A program made the position numbers and the translations under genes. Below, one piece after another: positions 1 through 12,500 of a DNA stretch of 64,000 nt (position 1 is the stretch's first letter; every line of letters begins with the position of its first letter). Below the pieces are notes generated by a model that was given only the letters and a program-made list of their open reading frames with translations, made no database searches and was not told the DNA's origin. The DNA comes from Schizochytrium sp. CCTCC M209059 (taxonomy: Eukaryota > Sar > Bigyra > Thraustochytrida > Thraustochytriidae). Location of the stretch: the NCBI GenBank assembly GCA_000818945.1, contig KN805408.1:158682-222681 (forward strand), in the 5' to 3' direction.

Positions 1-339
1 GCTCCGAGAGCGAGCGGCTGCGGGCGGGCGGGCGGGCGGACGAGCGTGCGCGGCCGCTGCGTGCCTCGCCGCGGCGCCTGCCGCGTTTCGCGGGCGATTC
101 AAAATCTCTGGCACCTGCGGTAGCCGCCTTGCGCGATCCTAGCTCGGGCCCTAGCTAGCTAGCCATCCAGCGAGCGAGCTAGCTCCTTCGCCTGCCACTG
201 CCTGCCTGCCACTGCAGCTGCGTCTGCGACGTGCTCCCATTCCACTTCGCTCCGCTCGACTCGACGCGTGGCGACCGCGCGTGGCGCAGACACGTCTATC
301 ACATCACGGCTCGGCTCCGGTCGGCTCCCGAACTCAAGT

Positions 340-365
340 CGAACTCGAACTCGAACTCGAACTCG
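340..365. repeat. (TCGAAC)n microsatellite
   Basis: About four tandem copies of a TCGAAC hexamer, within GC-rich non-coding sequence. Confidence 0.8.
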
Positions 366-605
366 GATTCTAACAACAGACGAAGAGCAGCGCGCGTCGA
401 CGGACGCCTCGCAGCGACGCCTCGCAGCGACGCCTTCGCGGCGGCGTCTGCAGGCCGGTCCGCGAGCAGGTCTAGCTCCGTCCAGCTGGAGCTAGCTGGC
501 ATGCGCCTGCCTCCAAAATGCGCGTCACACGGCCCTCTCTCTCCCCCTTTGATTCATCGATGAATCGATCGATCCAATTCGATCGATCGATTCGACCGAT
601 CGACC

Positions 606-632
606 GACAGACAGACAGACAGACAGACAGAC
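606..632. repeat. (ACAG)n microsatellite
   Basis: Six to seven tandem ACAG units, directly after a run of GATCGATC-type sequence (about 548-603). Confidence 0.9.
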
Positions 633-1261
633 ACAGACGGACTCGCGGGACCCAAAGCGACCGAGCGATCGAGCTCCATCCTCCTCGACCCTTTCGAGTC
701 GGGCGGGCATGGATTCGCAGGCTCGCTCGCGGTTCTTGGGCGCCAGCCGCTGTTGCGGTGGATGATGTTTTCTGTTCGCCCGTGGCCGCTCGCTCTGCAG
801 CTTGGCGATGTCGCGCCACTTCAGATGGTGCTCTCTCTCCGCGTGGCTGCGGCCATCGGCCAGCCAGCCAGCTGCAGCTGCTGAGAGCAAACGTGACCGG
901 GTGCCCAAGCGTCGAGCGAGGCCGCTTTTGTCGCCGTCGCCGATGGTCACCCGGGCCGTGACGAGCCGCTGGAACTCGGCGAGCGTATCGCTCGCTCGCG
1001 CCCCCCCCCCCTTGCCGCTTCTTCCTCCTCGCTGCCGCCGCTCTCTCGCTCCGCCCCCGTACGCCGCGCTGTTGGCTGACGCAGCCGCTGCCCGCTGACG
1101 CAGCGTCAGGAGCGCTCGCGACCGCGACCGCGAGCACGACCTCGACCTCGACCTCGACGAGTTCGAGCTCGACGAGTTCGAGCTCGGGGAGAAGGGCAAG
1201 AGCCCGCCCGCGCACACACCTTTGCGCCCGCTCGCGCGCGAGCGAGCGCGCGACGGTTCAA

Positions 1262-1311
1262 TTTTCTTTCTTTTCTTTTCTTTTCTTTTCTTTTCTTTTC
1301 TTTTCTTTTCT
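1262..1311. repeat. (TTTTC)n microsatellite
   Basis: About ten perfect TTTTC units form a 50-bp pyrimidine tract on the plus strand. It is followed by a further T/C-rich stretch to about 1355. Confidence 0.95.
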
Positions 1312-3225
1312 TAACTTCTTCTTTTCCTTTTTTTTCTTTTTCTTCTTCTGCTTCTCGTCTTTAAAAGTTTCTTCATGCTGCCTTCATTTCCCGCGTTGCC
1401 CGCGACAGGACCAGGCCCGCGGAACTCGCCTCGCGCGCCGCGGACTGTCGGCCCGCCAGGCCCCTGCATTTTCCGGCGGCTGACCGCAGCGCGCAGGCCT
1501 GGCGCCGCGCCCCGCCGGTCTGCCGGACGCCCGCCCGGGACGCCGGTGCGAGCGCTCGCACTGCAGCAGCGCTGCGAGCCGCCCAGCGAGCAGGCTAAGC
1601 CCACGAACGAAACTTTCAAACGCAAAATAAAGACCGGGCTGGCCGCGCTTAGGCGAGCACCATGATCGACCGAACGCGGCCGAGAAAGCCCGGCCCGAGG
1701 ACTCCCGGCCGACGCTGCCGCAGTGCGTGCAGGAGGACAAGAAGACCATGAAGAGCGGGCTCGCTCGTTAGCTCGCTCCCCGAGAAAAACTGAAGAGGCC
1801 GGCTGCGAACTCGAGCGAACGCAGGGCGGGCGCGATTCTTGGGTGAGGCAGGCTGGCTGGCTGGCTGGGGGACGCGCTGCGAGGCAAGGCGGACGGGTTT
1901 GCTCGCGGCTGCGGCTGTGCCGGGAGACCGCGTTCGTCGGGATGGATGAATTCTTGGGCCGATCGAGCGGTCGAAGCTCGAACGGCACGCGAAGGACGTT
2001 TTCCATGACCCGGGAGAATGGAAAGTCGGGACAGGTGCGCGCTGGGGCGCCTTAAATCGTGTATTTACTTAATAGGTAAGACATACATATTCAAGGCGTT
2101 TTTTTCACCTTAAACGTTCCCCGGCCCACAGAGAACCTTCTCACTGTGGAGGTCGCTGCTCCACATTATTCCACAGCATATTTATTTGCCCCCCTTTTCG
2201 CACTGTCGTCCTCTGCGGGGGCAATCTTCACGTTCGTGGAACTACATCCCACAGCCAGATCGGAAACTGCGCCGTGGCCTTTCCCACACCCCCAAAGCAA
2301 AAGGCCCGATTGAGCAGGACGGGCGCCAGTCGTCTCCTCCGCGGGCTCCCGCAGCCAAGATCCGGATCCGCCGGCGCTTCGGGCGTTTGGCCTCCCTCAT
2401 CATTTTTCTTCTAATAAACGAAAATTAAAATGAAAATAAATGGAAACATAAAACAGAAAGAAATTAGAAAGAACGTAGAGACTGAGAGAGGGGGTGGGAG
2501 AACGAAGGAACAAAAAAGTGAGAGAAAAATAAATAAAAAAGAATGAGCAAGGGCACAAGAGTTCTGGTTAAGCGTCGCACGAGGAGACTTCGCTCGGGCT
2601 TGTATGGTCGATCCTTGCCTCCCAAGGTTCCTGCATCCTTCGGCTTGCTTTGCTTTGCTTTGATTGTGATAGTTCCGTTGTTAGGGAGCTCGCTTGCCTG
2701 CCATGCTTGCCATGGCATACCTGAGAGCCTGGTTATGGTTCGATCATTCGATCCCTCCTCGCAAGCTTTCGGTGCACACCGCTGTCGCCGAGCAGCCTGA
2801 TCGCAAGGCAATCCTCGTCCCGCCTCGAGCGCGAGTGGCCCAACGCCGCCCGGCATCTTCTATTTGAACGAACGCGCGCCGCGGCGGCTGGTGGAGCGCC
2901 CGAGCTCGAGCGCGTCAGAGGCGTCGGCCAGGCGCAGCCAGGTCCCAAGAAACGGCCGAGCGACGCTCGGTCGGTCGACGGTCCGAATACTTGAGGGAGG
3001 AAGCGAGAGAGCGCTCGTGCGGATCGCCGCGCTCGGTCGCAGTGGTGGCGTGCTATGCACGAGCTCTCGAAGCTTTTGATCGAAGCTTTGAGCGAAGGAG
3101 ACTTCGATCGCTTATCTCAGGCGCGGTCAAGATTGAAATTGATGCCGATCTCGAGAAGCTCTCGAGTTGCGGTCGCGGATGCGCGCCGTCTGAGAAAGAC
3201 GAAGAAAGCGGCGGAAGAGCTCGAA

Positions 3226-3271
3226 GGAGAAGAAGAAGAAGAAGAAGAAGAAGAAGAAGAAGAAGAAGAAC
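3226..3271. repeat. (GAA)n microsatellite
   Basis: About fifteen GAA units form a purine tract. Short frames here translate as poly-Glu on one strand and poly-Leu or poly-Phe on the other; none looks like a gene. Confidence 0.9.
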
Positions 3272-3797
3272 GCCTTGAGAGCGGCTAGCAACTTGCTGTT
3301 GCAATCAGATTTCCTTTCTTCCCAACGCGATTCGAAAATATCCAAAAATTGAGCAGCAGCCACCAGCCGTGCCGCTCCCACCAAAAAGGGAGCGAGGGTG
3401 CACCCAGATTTACGGCTCTACGACCAACCGACCGACCAATCGAGCGCCCGTACAGGCAGCCAGGTCGCGAGGCCGGGGCGCGGACGGTGGCGGGCGGGCC
3501 AACTGAACAAGCGAGCGCCATGCAAGCGGCCAGCCTCCCACGGAAGACCGTTCGCAAAGCGTGGTATGGTGCGCGCAAGCGAGGGAGACCTGGTTCGGAG
3601 GCTTGAACCGGGAGGCCTCGAAAAGTGGACCGTCCGCCATCCAGGGGGAGCTGCTGCCGCCGCTGTGGGCTGCGAGATGTGGGAAAACCGACTGTCTGAC
3701 CGGCGGATCAACTAGTGCGTTGCGAGAGGGCATGTGGGGTCTGTGTGGGGGTCGGTGGCAGGAAGAAGGGATAGAGAGAGATTTGTGTGCGCGGCGG

Positions 3798-3819
3798 ATG
3801 AGTGAGTGAGTGAGTGAGT
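3798..3819. repeat. (GAGT)n microsatellite
   Basis: About five tandem GAGT units. A second tract of the same family lies near 6880-6902. Confidence 0.85.
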
Positions 3820-4191
3820 CGTTTTATATATTTTTTAGTTTTGGAGGTGATAATTGATAGAGAAGCAGCGAGGTGGAGTTGTGAATGAGGTTGGCTTGTG
3901 TAGACGAAGCCCCCTCGCACGGTTTCGCGGCGTAGCTGAACTGCACGCACGCTCACTCGCTCCCTCCCTTGTTCGCAGGTCAAAACTTTTGCGTAAAGAT
4001 TAGTATACGCCGGCTTTGCGACCGGCGTCGACGCGCAGCGACAAAGCAAGCGTGCTTGCCTGGAAAAGAGGATTCTTTTGTTCGATTTTGCAAGCCACGC
4101 TACACGACTCGTCCTGTGCCGAGAAAAAGGAATCGTCGGATGGATCTTGCTCTGGGCTTTGGGGAAGCGTTCGCACGAGCCGGCCACGCAT

Positions 4192-4212
4192 TCACGCACG
4201 CACGCACGCACG
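4192..4212. repeat. (ACGC)n microsatellite
   Basis: Five tandem ACGC units in non-coding sequence. Confidence 0.85.
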
Positions 4213-5394
4213 CCTTCTTCTGTGTGCCGGTCCTTGCCCGATCCGGGTATCGGCGCGAATTTGCATGACCGCCGAGAGCAGCCACGACAGCTTCCATTGC
4301 ACGGGCAGTGAACATTTATCCTTGCTGCAGCTGCTCAGGATAAGCCTACCTAGGCCTAGATTCTCTCCTAAGAAGACTGATCAATCGTCATTTTCTTTCC
4401 TCCAAAACATTCGTTCAATTGATTATTCCAAGTTCTGCCCGAGCGAGACTTCCGAGCCCGGCCTCGCTGGAATCGCGCGCGGGCGATCGAACCCCGACTT
4501 CCGCCGCGCCATCGACACGCCGCTCCGGGCGTCGCCGGGGCGGCAGCCCAGGTGCCCGCGCAGCCACCGCCAGGCCTCGGCAGGCGGTCCGCGTGCCGCG
4601 GGTTCGATCGGATCGGTCGATCGGTCGATCAACCGGTCGGTCGATCGTCCGAGCGCGCCGTGCGAGACCCGACTTGACCCGGCTTGACCCGCTCCGCTGC
4701 GCCCGCTCCGCCAGCGACGAAAGCGACGACAACGCGACGTCTCGTCGCTTCCTCTCCTCGCCCGCGGCCTCGGGTCCGTGCTCGCGTCCATCGACGCCGT
4801 TCAGGGCGAGGGCATCGTCAAGATTGTATATCCTCCTCCTTATCTTCTTCTGCGCCAGTGCGTCCCTCAAAACCCTCGCGAGCGCGCCGCGGCGCCCAGC
4901 GGCGGCCACCTGGGCTGCCGCGGTCGCGCCGACGGGACCGGAACGGTGGCCTCTCGGTCTCCAAGGCGAGTCTCGCCAAGCAAAGGCAACGCAGGCAAGG
5001 CAGGGCAGGCCGTTCAAGGCAGCTAGCTTTTGCTTCAACAATCTTTGCGATAACCTTTGACTCCCTTCGACATCCTCCGGCGGGGTTGCTCGGGCGCCAT
5101 CGCAGCACGTTCGGAGCCTTCGTTCGGTCTCGCAAGGCCGCGACGCGGCGAGGCTTGGCGAGGAATTCGACGCGGAGCTCGACGTGGTTCGCTTAGCGCG
5201 GCTTTTTGTTGGCAAAGGTTGCCGACTCGAAGGCCTAATAACAACCCGGGCGGGCGATATTTTCTTCCCCGAGGACGCGGTCGAGTCGAGGTACGCTTCG
5301 TGGTGGACAGGGCGCGCGAGTGAGCGAGGGAAGGAAGCGGCGAATGGGTTGGCGGGGCGTGCCGGGATGCCGTGATGAAGAAAGCTGGCCAATT

Positions 5395-5421
5395 TGCTTG
5401 CTTGCTTGCTTGCTTGCTTGC
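5395..5421. repeat. (CTTG)n microsatellite
   Basis: Six to seven tandem CTTG units in non-coding sequence. Confidence 0.9.
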
Positions 5422-8400
5422 TGGTTGCTGTAAGAGTTGGTTGAAGATTGGAGAGCAGAAAGAGGAGAAAAGGGAAGAGAAGACGGCGATCGAGTGATTT
5501 CTTCTCCAGGTCTCGCTGGCACGATGGCTGCTGCTCCGGCAAGCTCCGCGGCGGCAGCCTTTGGGGAAGAATAACTTAGCTTGTGGACAAATCGACAGAG
5601 AGTCTGAGAGAAGCTGGGGCCGGTCGACCGACCAAATGCAACCGACCGCCTGCGACCAACATGCAGCAGCCACCACTGTCAGCAGCTAAGCAGCAGAAAT
5701 CTTGACGTTACGCTTGAAAACTTCGAAAGAAATTTTGTCTTGGCTTCTGGCGAGTTGACTTGCTCGCTGCCGCCATCTCGCGCCAGCCAGCCTCGAGGCC
5801 GCGCTCGATTGCGATCTCTCCGTCACCAGCCCCGAAGCGAGCGAAACGGAGCGACCAGTGCGCCGCGAGTCCTGGCTTCGCGGCCAGGCCCCATGCTGAG
5901 TCTCCCCTGGCGGCTGTTATAACCTCAACGAGCAAGCAAGGAAATGGGAAAAAAGAAAAAGAAAAAAAAAGGATAAAGAAAGACCGGCCGGCTTATTCAT
6001 CATAGCCAATAAGGCAAGCAAGGACCAGGAAAGCCACAGACAGGCCTTGTTTTCCACCCCAGCCGACTTGCGCGGGAGGCCTGGAGACGCTGAGGGGTCC
6101 GTCCGTTTGGCGCCTTTGGGAGGTTCCGCGCCGCAGCTACCACCGACCAGGGTGATCGATCGACCAAGTGGGCCAGGCTGGCGGCTCCGGCGCGAGCGAG
6201 CAAGCGAGGCCTGCGCGTTGGTTGGCGGCCAGCGGCCCGGCCCGGCCCGGCGAAAGACCCGCCGCGGCCGCCCGAGGATGTGAGGGCAAAAGAAGCTGCT
6301 GACTGTGGGGTCAGTGGTGGACGCCACAGCCGGCGGCCTCGCGGAGGGCCTTAACACCACAGCGGGCCCGCAGCGCCGACAGCGGGCTTCCCCGCGGGCC
6401 CGGCCGGGGCGGCGGGAAAGAGCCTCCGACCATGGATAAACTGGGAGCGACCGCCGGAAGAGGAGCGCGAAAGCGCAGAACTGATCGATTTGCGAGCCGT
6501 GTTCGGTCGGCCGCAGAAATGATTTTTCTTTTCTTCATTCATTTAGCCACAGTCATTCATTTAATTTACTGCCTTTCGGTTTCTTTCAATCAACTCCTGA
6601 TCTGTCGCTCGTTCATTTTCATTTACCCATTCACATCAATTCGTTCATCCGTTCATTCATCGAATCATTCAGTGGCCAAGGCCGCTTCCCCAAGCCAGCC
6701 GCTGATTCGCAGCGTCCGGATGACTCGGAGGCGGCGCGTGCTCTCCTTGCGGTCCTGTGCACGCGCGGGTTGACCGCGAGAGATTGAGCGAGCGAGCGAG
6801 CGAGGGAGGGAGCGAGAGAGAGAGTCGATTGTTGGACAAATAGAGGGTCGGATCGTCGAGCGAGAGCAAGAGGCTGTGTGAGAGTGAGTGAGTGAGTGAG
6901 TGTGAAGAATGGAGACTGACGAAACAAAGGAGTCGAACGCTCCAAGTTCGCAGTAGAGCGAACGAGAGAACGAGCGAGCGTCTATTGGCAGAGACCATCG
7001 ATCAGAATTCCACTCCAAGATCCGCACCGCGTGGTACATTCAAACTTTGACGGCGCGGAGCGGAGCGTTGCCGACGCGTCGACGGAGCGTTCCTTGGGCC
7101 TCCCTCACCTTGGTGCCGGCAGCAGCAAGCGCGCCTCGCTGACGGTAGCATGATCATGAGATCCTATCTGCACTCCTGCGCGCTGCTGATGACGCTCGAT
7201 CTGGACAAAGCAGGAGGCGCCCCGCGCGGCAGGAGCGCGAGCCAGCCAGGGCGACGGACTGCCAGCCACCGCGGCGCGGACCAGGTGTTGGTGTGCGCCC
7301 ACAGCTGGGGGCGGCTGGACCGGCGGCCGGTCCCGCGCCTCCCAAGTCTGCCTCCGAGGCCTCGCCGCGTCGATCAATCAAGCGATCGATCGATCGATCA
7401 GAGGGAGGGGTAGAGAGGGAGGGAGGGAGGAATAACCGGGCTGGCGCAGGGTCCTTCCTCTCCGCACGCGCTCGCGCTCGCGCTCGCGCTGCCGCACGTG
7501 TCGGTCGAGCGGAGCCAGAGAATCGGCCGCAGCCGCGGACGGCGCAGGTGCGGCTGCGGCTGCTGCGGCGTTGGTGCGGGCGAGGATGCCGGTGATGACA
7601 TCACGTGCTGCCGGTCACACTTACTCACTAACAGCAAGCTCCTCCTGATGCTGTGACTGTGAATGCATGATGCGCCCGCACCGTAGTAAAGAAACCCAGC
7701 AGACACAGAGAAACAAACAAATAAACAAACAAAAAAGGTAGTAGAATTATTGGTCGAACAAAATTTGAAACCTTTTCTCTCGCACCTCTCTCTGTGCATC
7801 TCACGACTCACTCCGCCTTTTTGACACACTCCATTGGCATCCTTCTCCTCTTCCTCCACCACGCTGTCGCTTTGCTCTGTCTTCTCGCTTGCTCGCGAAA
7901 AGGTCAGAAAAATCGCCGCGCCCGAGTTTCGCGGCGACGCTCCAGGCTTGCCTCGCGTGTAGTGCTTGCTGCAGGTAGTTAGTTGTTGTGCCCTCCGAGA
8001 CCGCGGGGCCCAGCCAGACCTTTGCCCGAGCCACAAAGCCCCCGTGGCAGCTTCCACAGAAGTCAGCTCCCAGCACAAGACCCTCGGCACGCCACGCCAC
8101 GCTGTGAGGCGTGACGCTTCCGCGATCCAACCGGTTCGAGAGCATCGGATCGACCGGCGAGGATGCCCTGCAATGGATGTCCTGCGACGGAAGGATTCAT
8201 GGACGAGAAGATGATGCACGAACAAATAAATGGACGCGCAAGGATGGATGACAAGGACTCGGGACCGGCGCCGCGTCTCCGACCGCCCCGGCCGACCTGC
8301 ACGGCGCAGAGAAAGCCGTCAAGACACGAGTCTTGACGAGCTACGGCTGCAGCCAAGTTGCACCTGCGCTCGTTCGGCCTCTGAAGACGGAACGAGATGA

Positions 8401-9218
8401 GCTGGTTCGACGAAGCGGTCAGCGAGAGCGAGCGAGCGAGAGAGAGACAGTGAGCTCCGTCGCAGCAGCACAGCACAGCACAGCACAGCGCCGCGCCGCG
8501 CCGCGCGGGGGCTGGCCATAGCAGGCTCTCTCTCCGGCTATCTGGGCCTCTGGGGAAGCCTCGAAACGCGGCCAGCCAGCCAGCCAACCAGCCAGCCAGT
8601 CTGGCATTCGTTCATCCATTCATTCATCCATTCGATCGCTCATTCACTCTCTCGTTCGATCGTTTATCATCCGCAGTGACTCGCCCGCCCTACGTCGGCA
8701 TCCCCACAAACTTGAAAATGTCTTTTCTTTTCTTTTCTTTGAAAGTTTCTTTTCTTTCCCTCCTTCTCCCCCTTCTCGAGTTCTTGTTCTGCTTTTCTCC
8801 TTTTCTTTCTCTCATTCCGTCTCGCGCGCTCGTCGCATCTGCATCCGTGTGCGCTCGCCGTGCCGCTACCACGCACGCACATGCGCACACGCACACTCGC
8901 ACGCGCAACTGCAGCTTGTCCTCGCCGCACGCGAGCTAGCTCCCCGGGAACGTCGCGCGGCGGCGGACTGCGGCCTCCGAGTCCGCAACGCTTGCGAGGC
9001 CAGCGGCCGGGCCCACATCACAAGCGATGACGAGCTCGCGATCGATCTGGGCCGGCTGCATTTTGCGTTGCGCTAATCGAGTGATTGAGTCGATCGAGTG
9101 GCAATCGACTCGATCGACTCGATCGACTCAACTTGGATCCAAACTAGGGTAAAGTCTTTAAAACGGTCCACCGTTAAAATGGGTCGATTAAAAAAAAAAA
9201 GTGCTAAGTCAGGCAGGC

Positions 9219-9542
9219 TCAAGTCTCCTTCTTTTTCGGCTTCTTCTCACGCGACTTTCGGGGCTTGTAGCCCAACTCGTCACGGTGCCTTGCCCTCGCT
9301 TCTGTAATAGACTTTTGAGCATCTTGCGCGTCCTTTTGCTTCTGCTGTGCCTTCTGATGAAAGAACTTCATCTTCCTGTTTACGGACCTTTTCGTGCTCA
9401 ATGCAAACTTCTTCTTTTTCTTCAGTGCGACCACCTTAGCCTTGGCTATCTTAAGTCTCTTCTTATTCGAATCAGCTTCTTTTATGCGTTGATTCAACCG
9501 AGTAACCATTTTTTGAACTTCGCATGGCTTGAAGGGCCTCAT
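9219..9542 (-). CDS. Small Lys-rich basic protein, function unknown
   Basis: A 107-aa frame with about one third Lys/Arg, runs of Lys near residue 40, and a helical, coiled-coil-like middle. There is no signal peptide or membrane segment. The composition resembles small nucleolar or rRNA-processing proteins, but I recognise no family signature. Its ATG lies only 33 bp after the stop codon of the large upstream gene on the same strand. That is very tight for two independent eukaryotic genes, so it could instead be a terminal exon of a neighbour. Coding nature is inferred from its composition and its contrast with the repeat-rich DNA beside it. Confidence 0.5.
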   Translation of the reverse strand: MRPFKPCEVQKMVTRLNQRIKEADSNKKRLKIAKAKVVALKKKKKFALSTKRSVNRKMKFFHQKAQQKQKDAQDAQKSITEARARHRDELGYKPRKSREKKPKKKET

Positions 9543-9575
9543 GGTTATAGTTTTTAGAGAGTTTTACGTAGGTGC

Positions 9576-12500
9576 CTACTTCTTTTGGTGGTAAAACTTT
9601 TGTTCGGCATCGTGGAATTCCTTGACCACGTTGCTTGTGTCTGTTGGCACGCCGATTAGCCGCTTTGAACGGTACCCTACATCCGGCGCCTCAGTAGCGT
9701 CGGGCCCTCGAAAGGGAGCCTTGAAAATGGACATATCCGGCGTCGGATGCTGTCGCCGTCGCTGCCGTGCCAGCTTAGCATAAGGGCTCGTCGGGTCAAA
9801 GTTGATCTCCTCGTCCTCGTCATCCTCTTCGTTGACTCCTTCTTGCAACCTTCCGTCGCGGTCTTCACCCTCGCGGACACGACGCGGACTCCGCATCTTA
9901 ATTGCGCTCTTGCGAAAGGGCAAAGGCTCGTTGCGCGCAAGCTTGGCCGCCGAGCCGAAACCAATTCCACCCTTTGACCCCGTCTGCGACCGTCGCGATG
10001 ATCCGCGGCTCGGCGCAGCCTCGGCCTTGATTGGCGTCATGAAAATAGCCCCGCCACTACCGCCTCCCCCACCGCTACTGCCGCTACTGCCACCACCGGA
10101 CTTGGACCCCCCACGCCCATTCTCACTTGAAGGACGAGGATACGCGCGAAAGAGTGCTTGCACGCTTTCCGGTGGACGGTGCGCGTCAGCCAACGGAGTT
10201 CCGTCACGCTTTCGAATTCGCTCCAAGGCAACCACAGCGTTCACGTTTTCCAACTCGGGCGGTTTCCACTGCGTGCGGGCCTCTCTCCGGCGTCGCGCAA
10301 GCTCACGACGCTTCGCCATGTCCGTGCCCGGATACTTGGGTACATACGAGAGCTTCGAGTCATCGCTCGGATCCACATCCGCCATACTGGCCACTGCAGA
10401 CTCGCCCTCGCCATTCACGCCACCATTTGCGTCCGCGCCAATGACTCCGGGTAACTGCAATCGCAAGATGCCGCTCTCTTGCGAAGAGTTAACATCCCGT
10501 GAAGGTCGGCGCGATCGTCCTCGTCCTCGCCCTCCTTCATCTTTGCCGCCATGCTCCACGCGATATTCGCCAATGATCTTCTCCACGACATTGTACACGT
10601 TTTCCGCTTCGCCATCGCCCGACAACGCCACCACGGCTTCAACGACAGCGACATCATCGCTGCTGCCTCTTTCTGCGCCATGAGGCGAAACTGATGCACA
10701 ATTAACCCACGGAGCATTCGCACAGATACGCACCGCCGGACTTCGCTGTTCTGCGTTGCTGGTCGAAGAAGAAGAAGAAGAAGAGGACGAGGTCGACACC
10801 AAGAACGGACGACTGCACGTCAGGCCATCCGAGGCGCGAAAGACCCAAATCGCGCGCCGACGCGGACGCTCTTCAGGAAACGAGGGTCTCCACTTTGATG
10901 AAGGCGCGCCCGAGGTGGCCAGCAATACACAGTCCGAGAACGCAAGCAAAACGCACCTTCGCAGACCCAAAGCCTTGCGACCTGGCACTAACAGCAAGAG
11001 GTCCGAGCAGCGCGCCTCGATGTGAAACGTGCGACGACGTGCGCGAAGACTTGGTGTCGTCAGCCAGGTCACTAACCGACGGTCCATGGCGCTGTGTGTA
11101 GGAATGACGCCAGTCACATGTGCAAGCGCCTCCGCGCGTCGCTTGGCCTCCTCCACGTTGCAGTCAATTCGATTCAAAAGGTCTGTCACCATTGACGCCA
11201 GACCCTCTAAACGATTTTGCATTGCGGCATTTCCGCCAGCCTTGTTAAGATCCAAAAGTCGGTGAAATGTCTGCTCGTACACGCACAGTTGCTGCAGCGG
11301 CCGCAAGAGCAGACCGCGCAAAACCTCGCACCCGTCCTCGCCTTGCGGCGTCACGCGCACAAAGTTCGCAAAGCCTGCCACTTCGCGCTGACGTACCTCC
11401 ACAATGGCCATGGACAACGAGCAATTTACCCCAAAGTTGATGTACGCCTCGAAGCGCTCTGCGCGCTTTGCATAGACACCCAGAATCTCCATTGGTTCAT
11501 GACACCGCTCCAAAGCATTGCTAATCGACTCATGCATGCGGAAAATGTCCTCCGCATTCAGGCAAATTGCCTGCAAGTCTCGTGGAGGAAGCAAACAGCG
11601 ACGTCGCATTGGTACCAAAAAGCTATTCACGAGTTGCCGCAGCGCCTCGAGATATTGCGCCTCGCTCTCGACGAGATCGTCCACAACTTTTCGTCTGAAT
11701 TCGCGCGCCTTTTGCTCAGATGCAACCATAAGGGCTGCCGATGCGGCCGTTGCCGCTTCGAAAGTGTCTGCACCTTGCGCTCCTCCTCCTCCTCCTTCAT
11801 TGCCTCGCTGTTGCCGTCGCTGCTGCCGCTGATGCTGCTGTTGCTGCTGTTGCTGCTGTTGCTGCTGCAAGGCCGCAGCGTCCACGGCCTGGCTTCCAAG
11901 CGAGACTTCATCGCCTTCGCATGTCGATCCGCCAGCATAGCTTACATTGCCCATCGCATCCTCATCCCACACACCAGTCTTACTTTCCTGTACGGCAAGG
12001 GCCCCACTTGTCTGGAGCCGACGCATCGTTTTGCTACAGGCTTGCACTGCAGCCTCCTTCTCCTCCAGCGCTGCGCACATGATCGAGCACTGGCGTGTGC
12101 GAAGATTCGCCTCAACGCGCCAAGCCTCACACTTGAGTTGCAAAATTTCCGCCTGCAGCTCGCGAATACGAGCCTGAGCATTCCGCACATTGGCCTGCAG
12201 CACCTCCTCCTCGTCGCGCAGCACTTGCGACACGGCCGCCTCCGAGGCCATCCCATCTGCGCGTTGAATTGGCGGCGATGAGCTCCCTGCGCTTTGCGGG
12301 GGAAGCGGCGAGCTTTGCGGCGACGCGCTCGCCCTCTCCACGCGAGTCGAGCTCACTAGACCCTCAATCACGCGCCGAACTTGCTGCAAGCGCACGTCGC
12401 ACCCTTGCAAACTACCCTGCACCGACGATTCATACTCTTTAATCTTCATTACCTGCTCCGACAGCGCTGCCACACTCGAATCAAAAAAAGTAGAGGTGCA

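Larger units (their letters stand above)
1..9218. other. Gene-poor GC-rich low-complexity region
   Basis: I find no credible gene in this 9.2 kb. Reading frames of 200-375 codons exist on both strands, but they overlap each other, are dominated by Arg, Ala, Ser and Pro, and carry no recognisable domain, which is what GC-rich non-coding DNA gives by chance. The stretch is crowded with microsatellites (TCGAAC, ACAG, TTTTC, GAA, GAGT, ACGC, CTTG, CCAG and CATT units) and with clusters of GATC/CGGTCGAT tetranucleotides. The texture changes abruptly near 9.2 kb, where dense coding starts. It could be a long intergenic or heterochromatic block, or could hold non-coding RNA that I cannot recognise. 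Confidence 0.6.

Noticed and set aside
472..1217. 230-247-codon frames on the minus strand
   Set aside because: Two overlapping frames run through Arg/Ser/Val-Glu low-complexity derived from GAGCTC and CGATCG repeats; no domain, and GC-rich non-coding DNA explains both.
4480..4510. tRNA-like T-arm (GGGGTTCGATC on the minus strand)
   Set aside because: One stem mismatch and no matching acceptor, D or anticodon arms nearby.
4415..5542. 375-codon minus-strand frame
   Set aside because: Arg/Ala/Pro-rich, overlapped by similar-sized frames on the other strand, with a microsatellite at one end; no conserved motif.
11217..12281. 354-codon plus-strand frame
   Set aside because: Antisense shadow of the Rho-GEF coiled-coil; His/Leu/Ser-rich with no domain.
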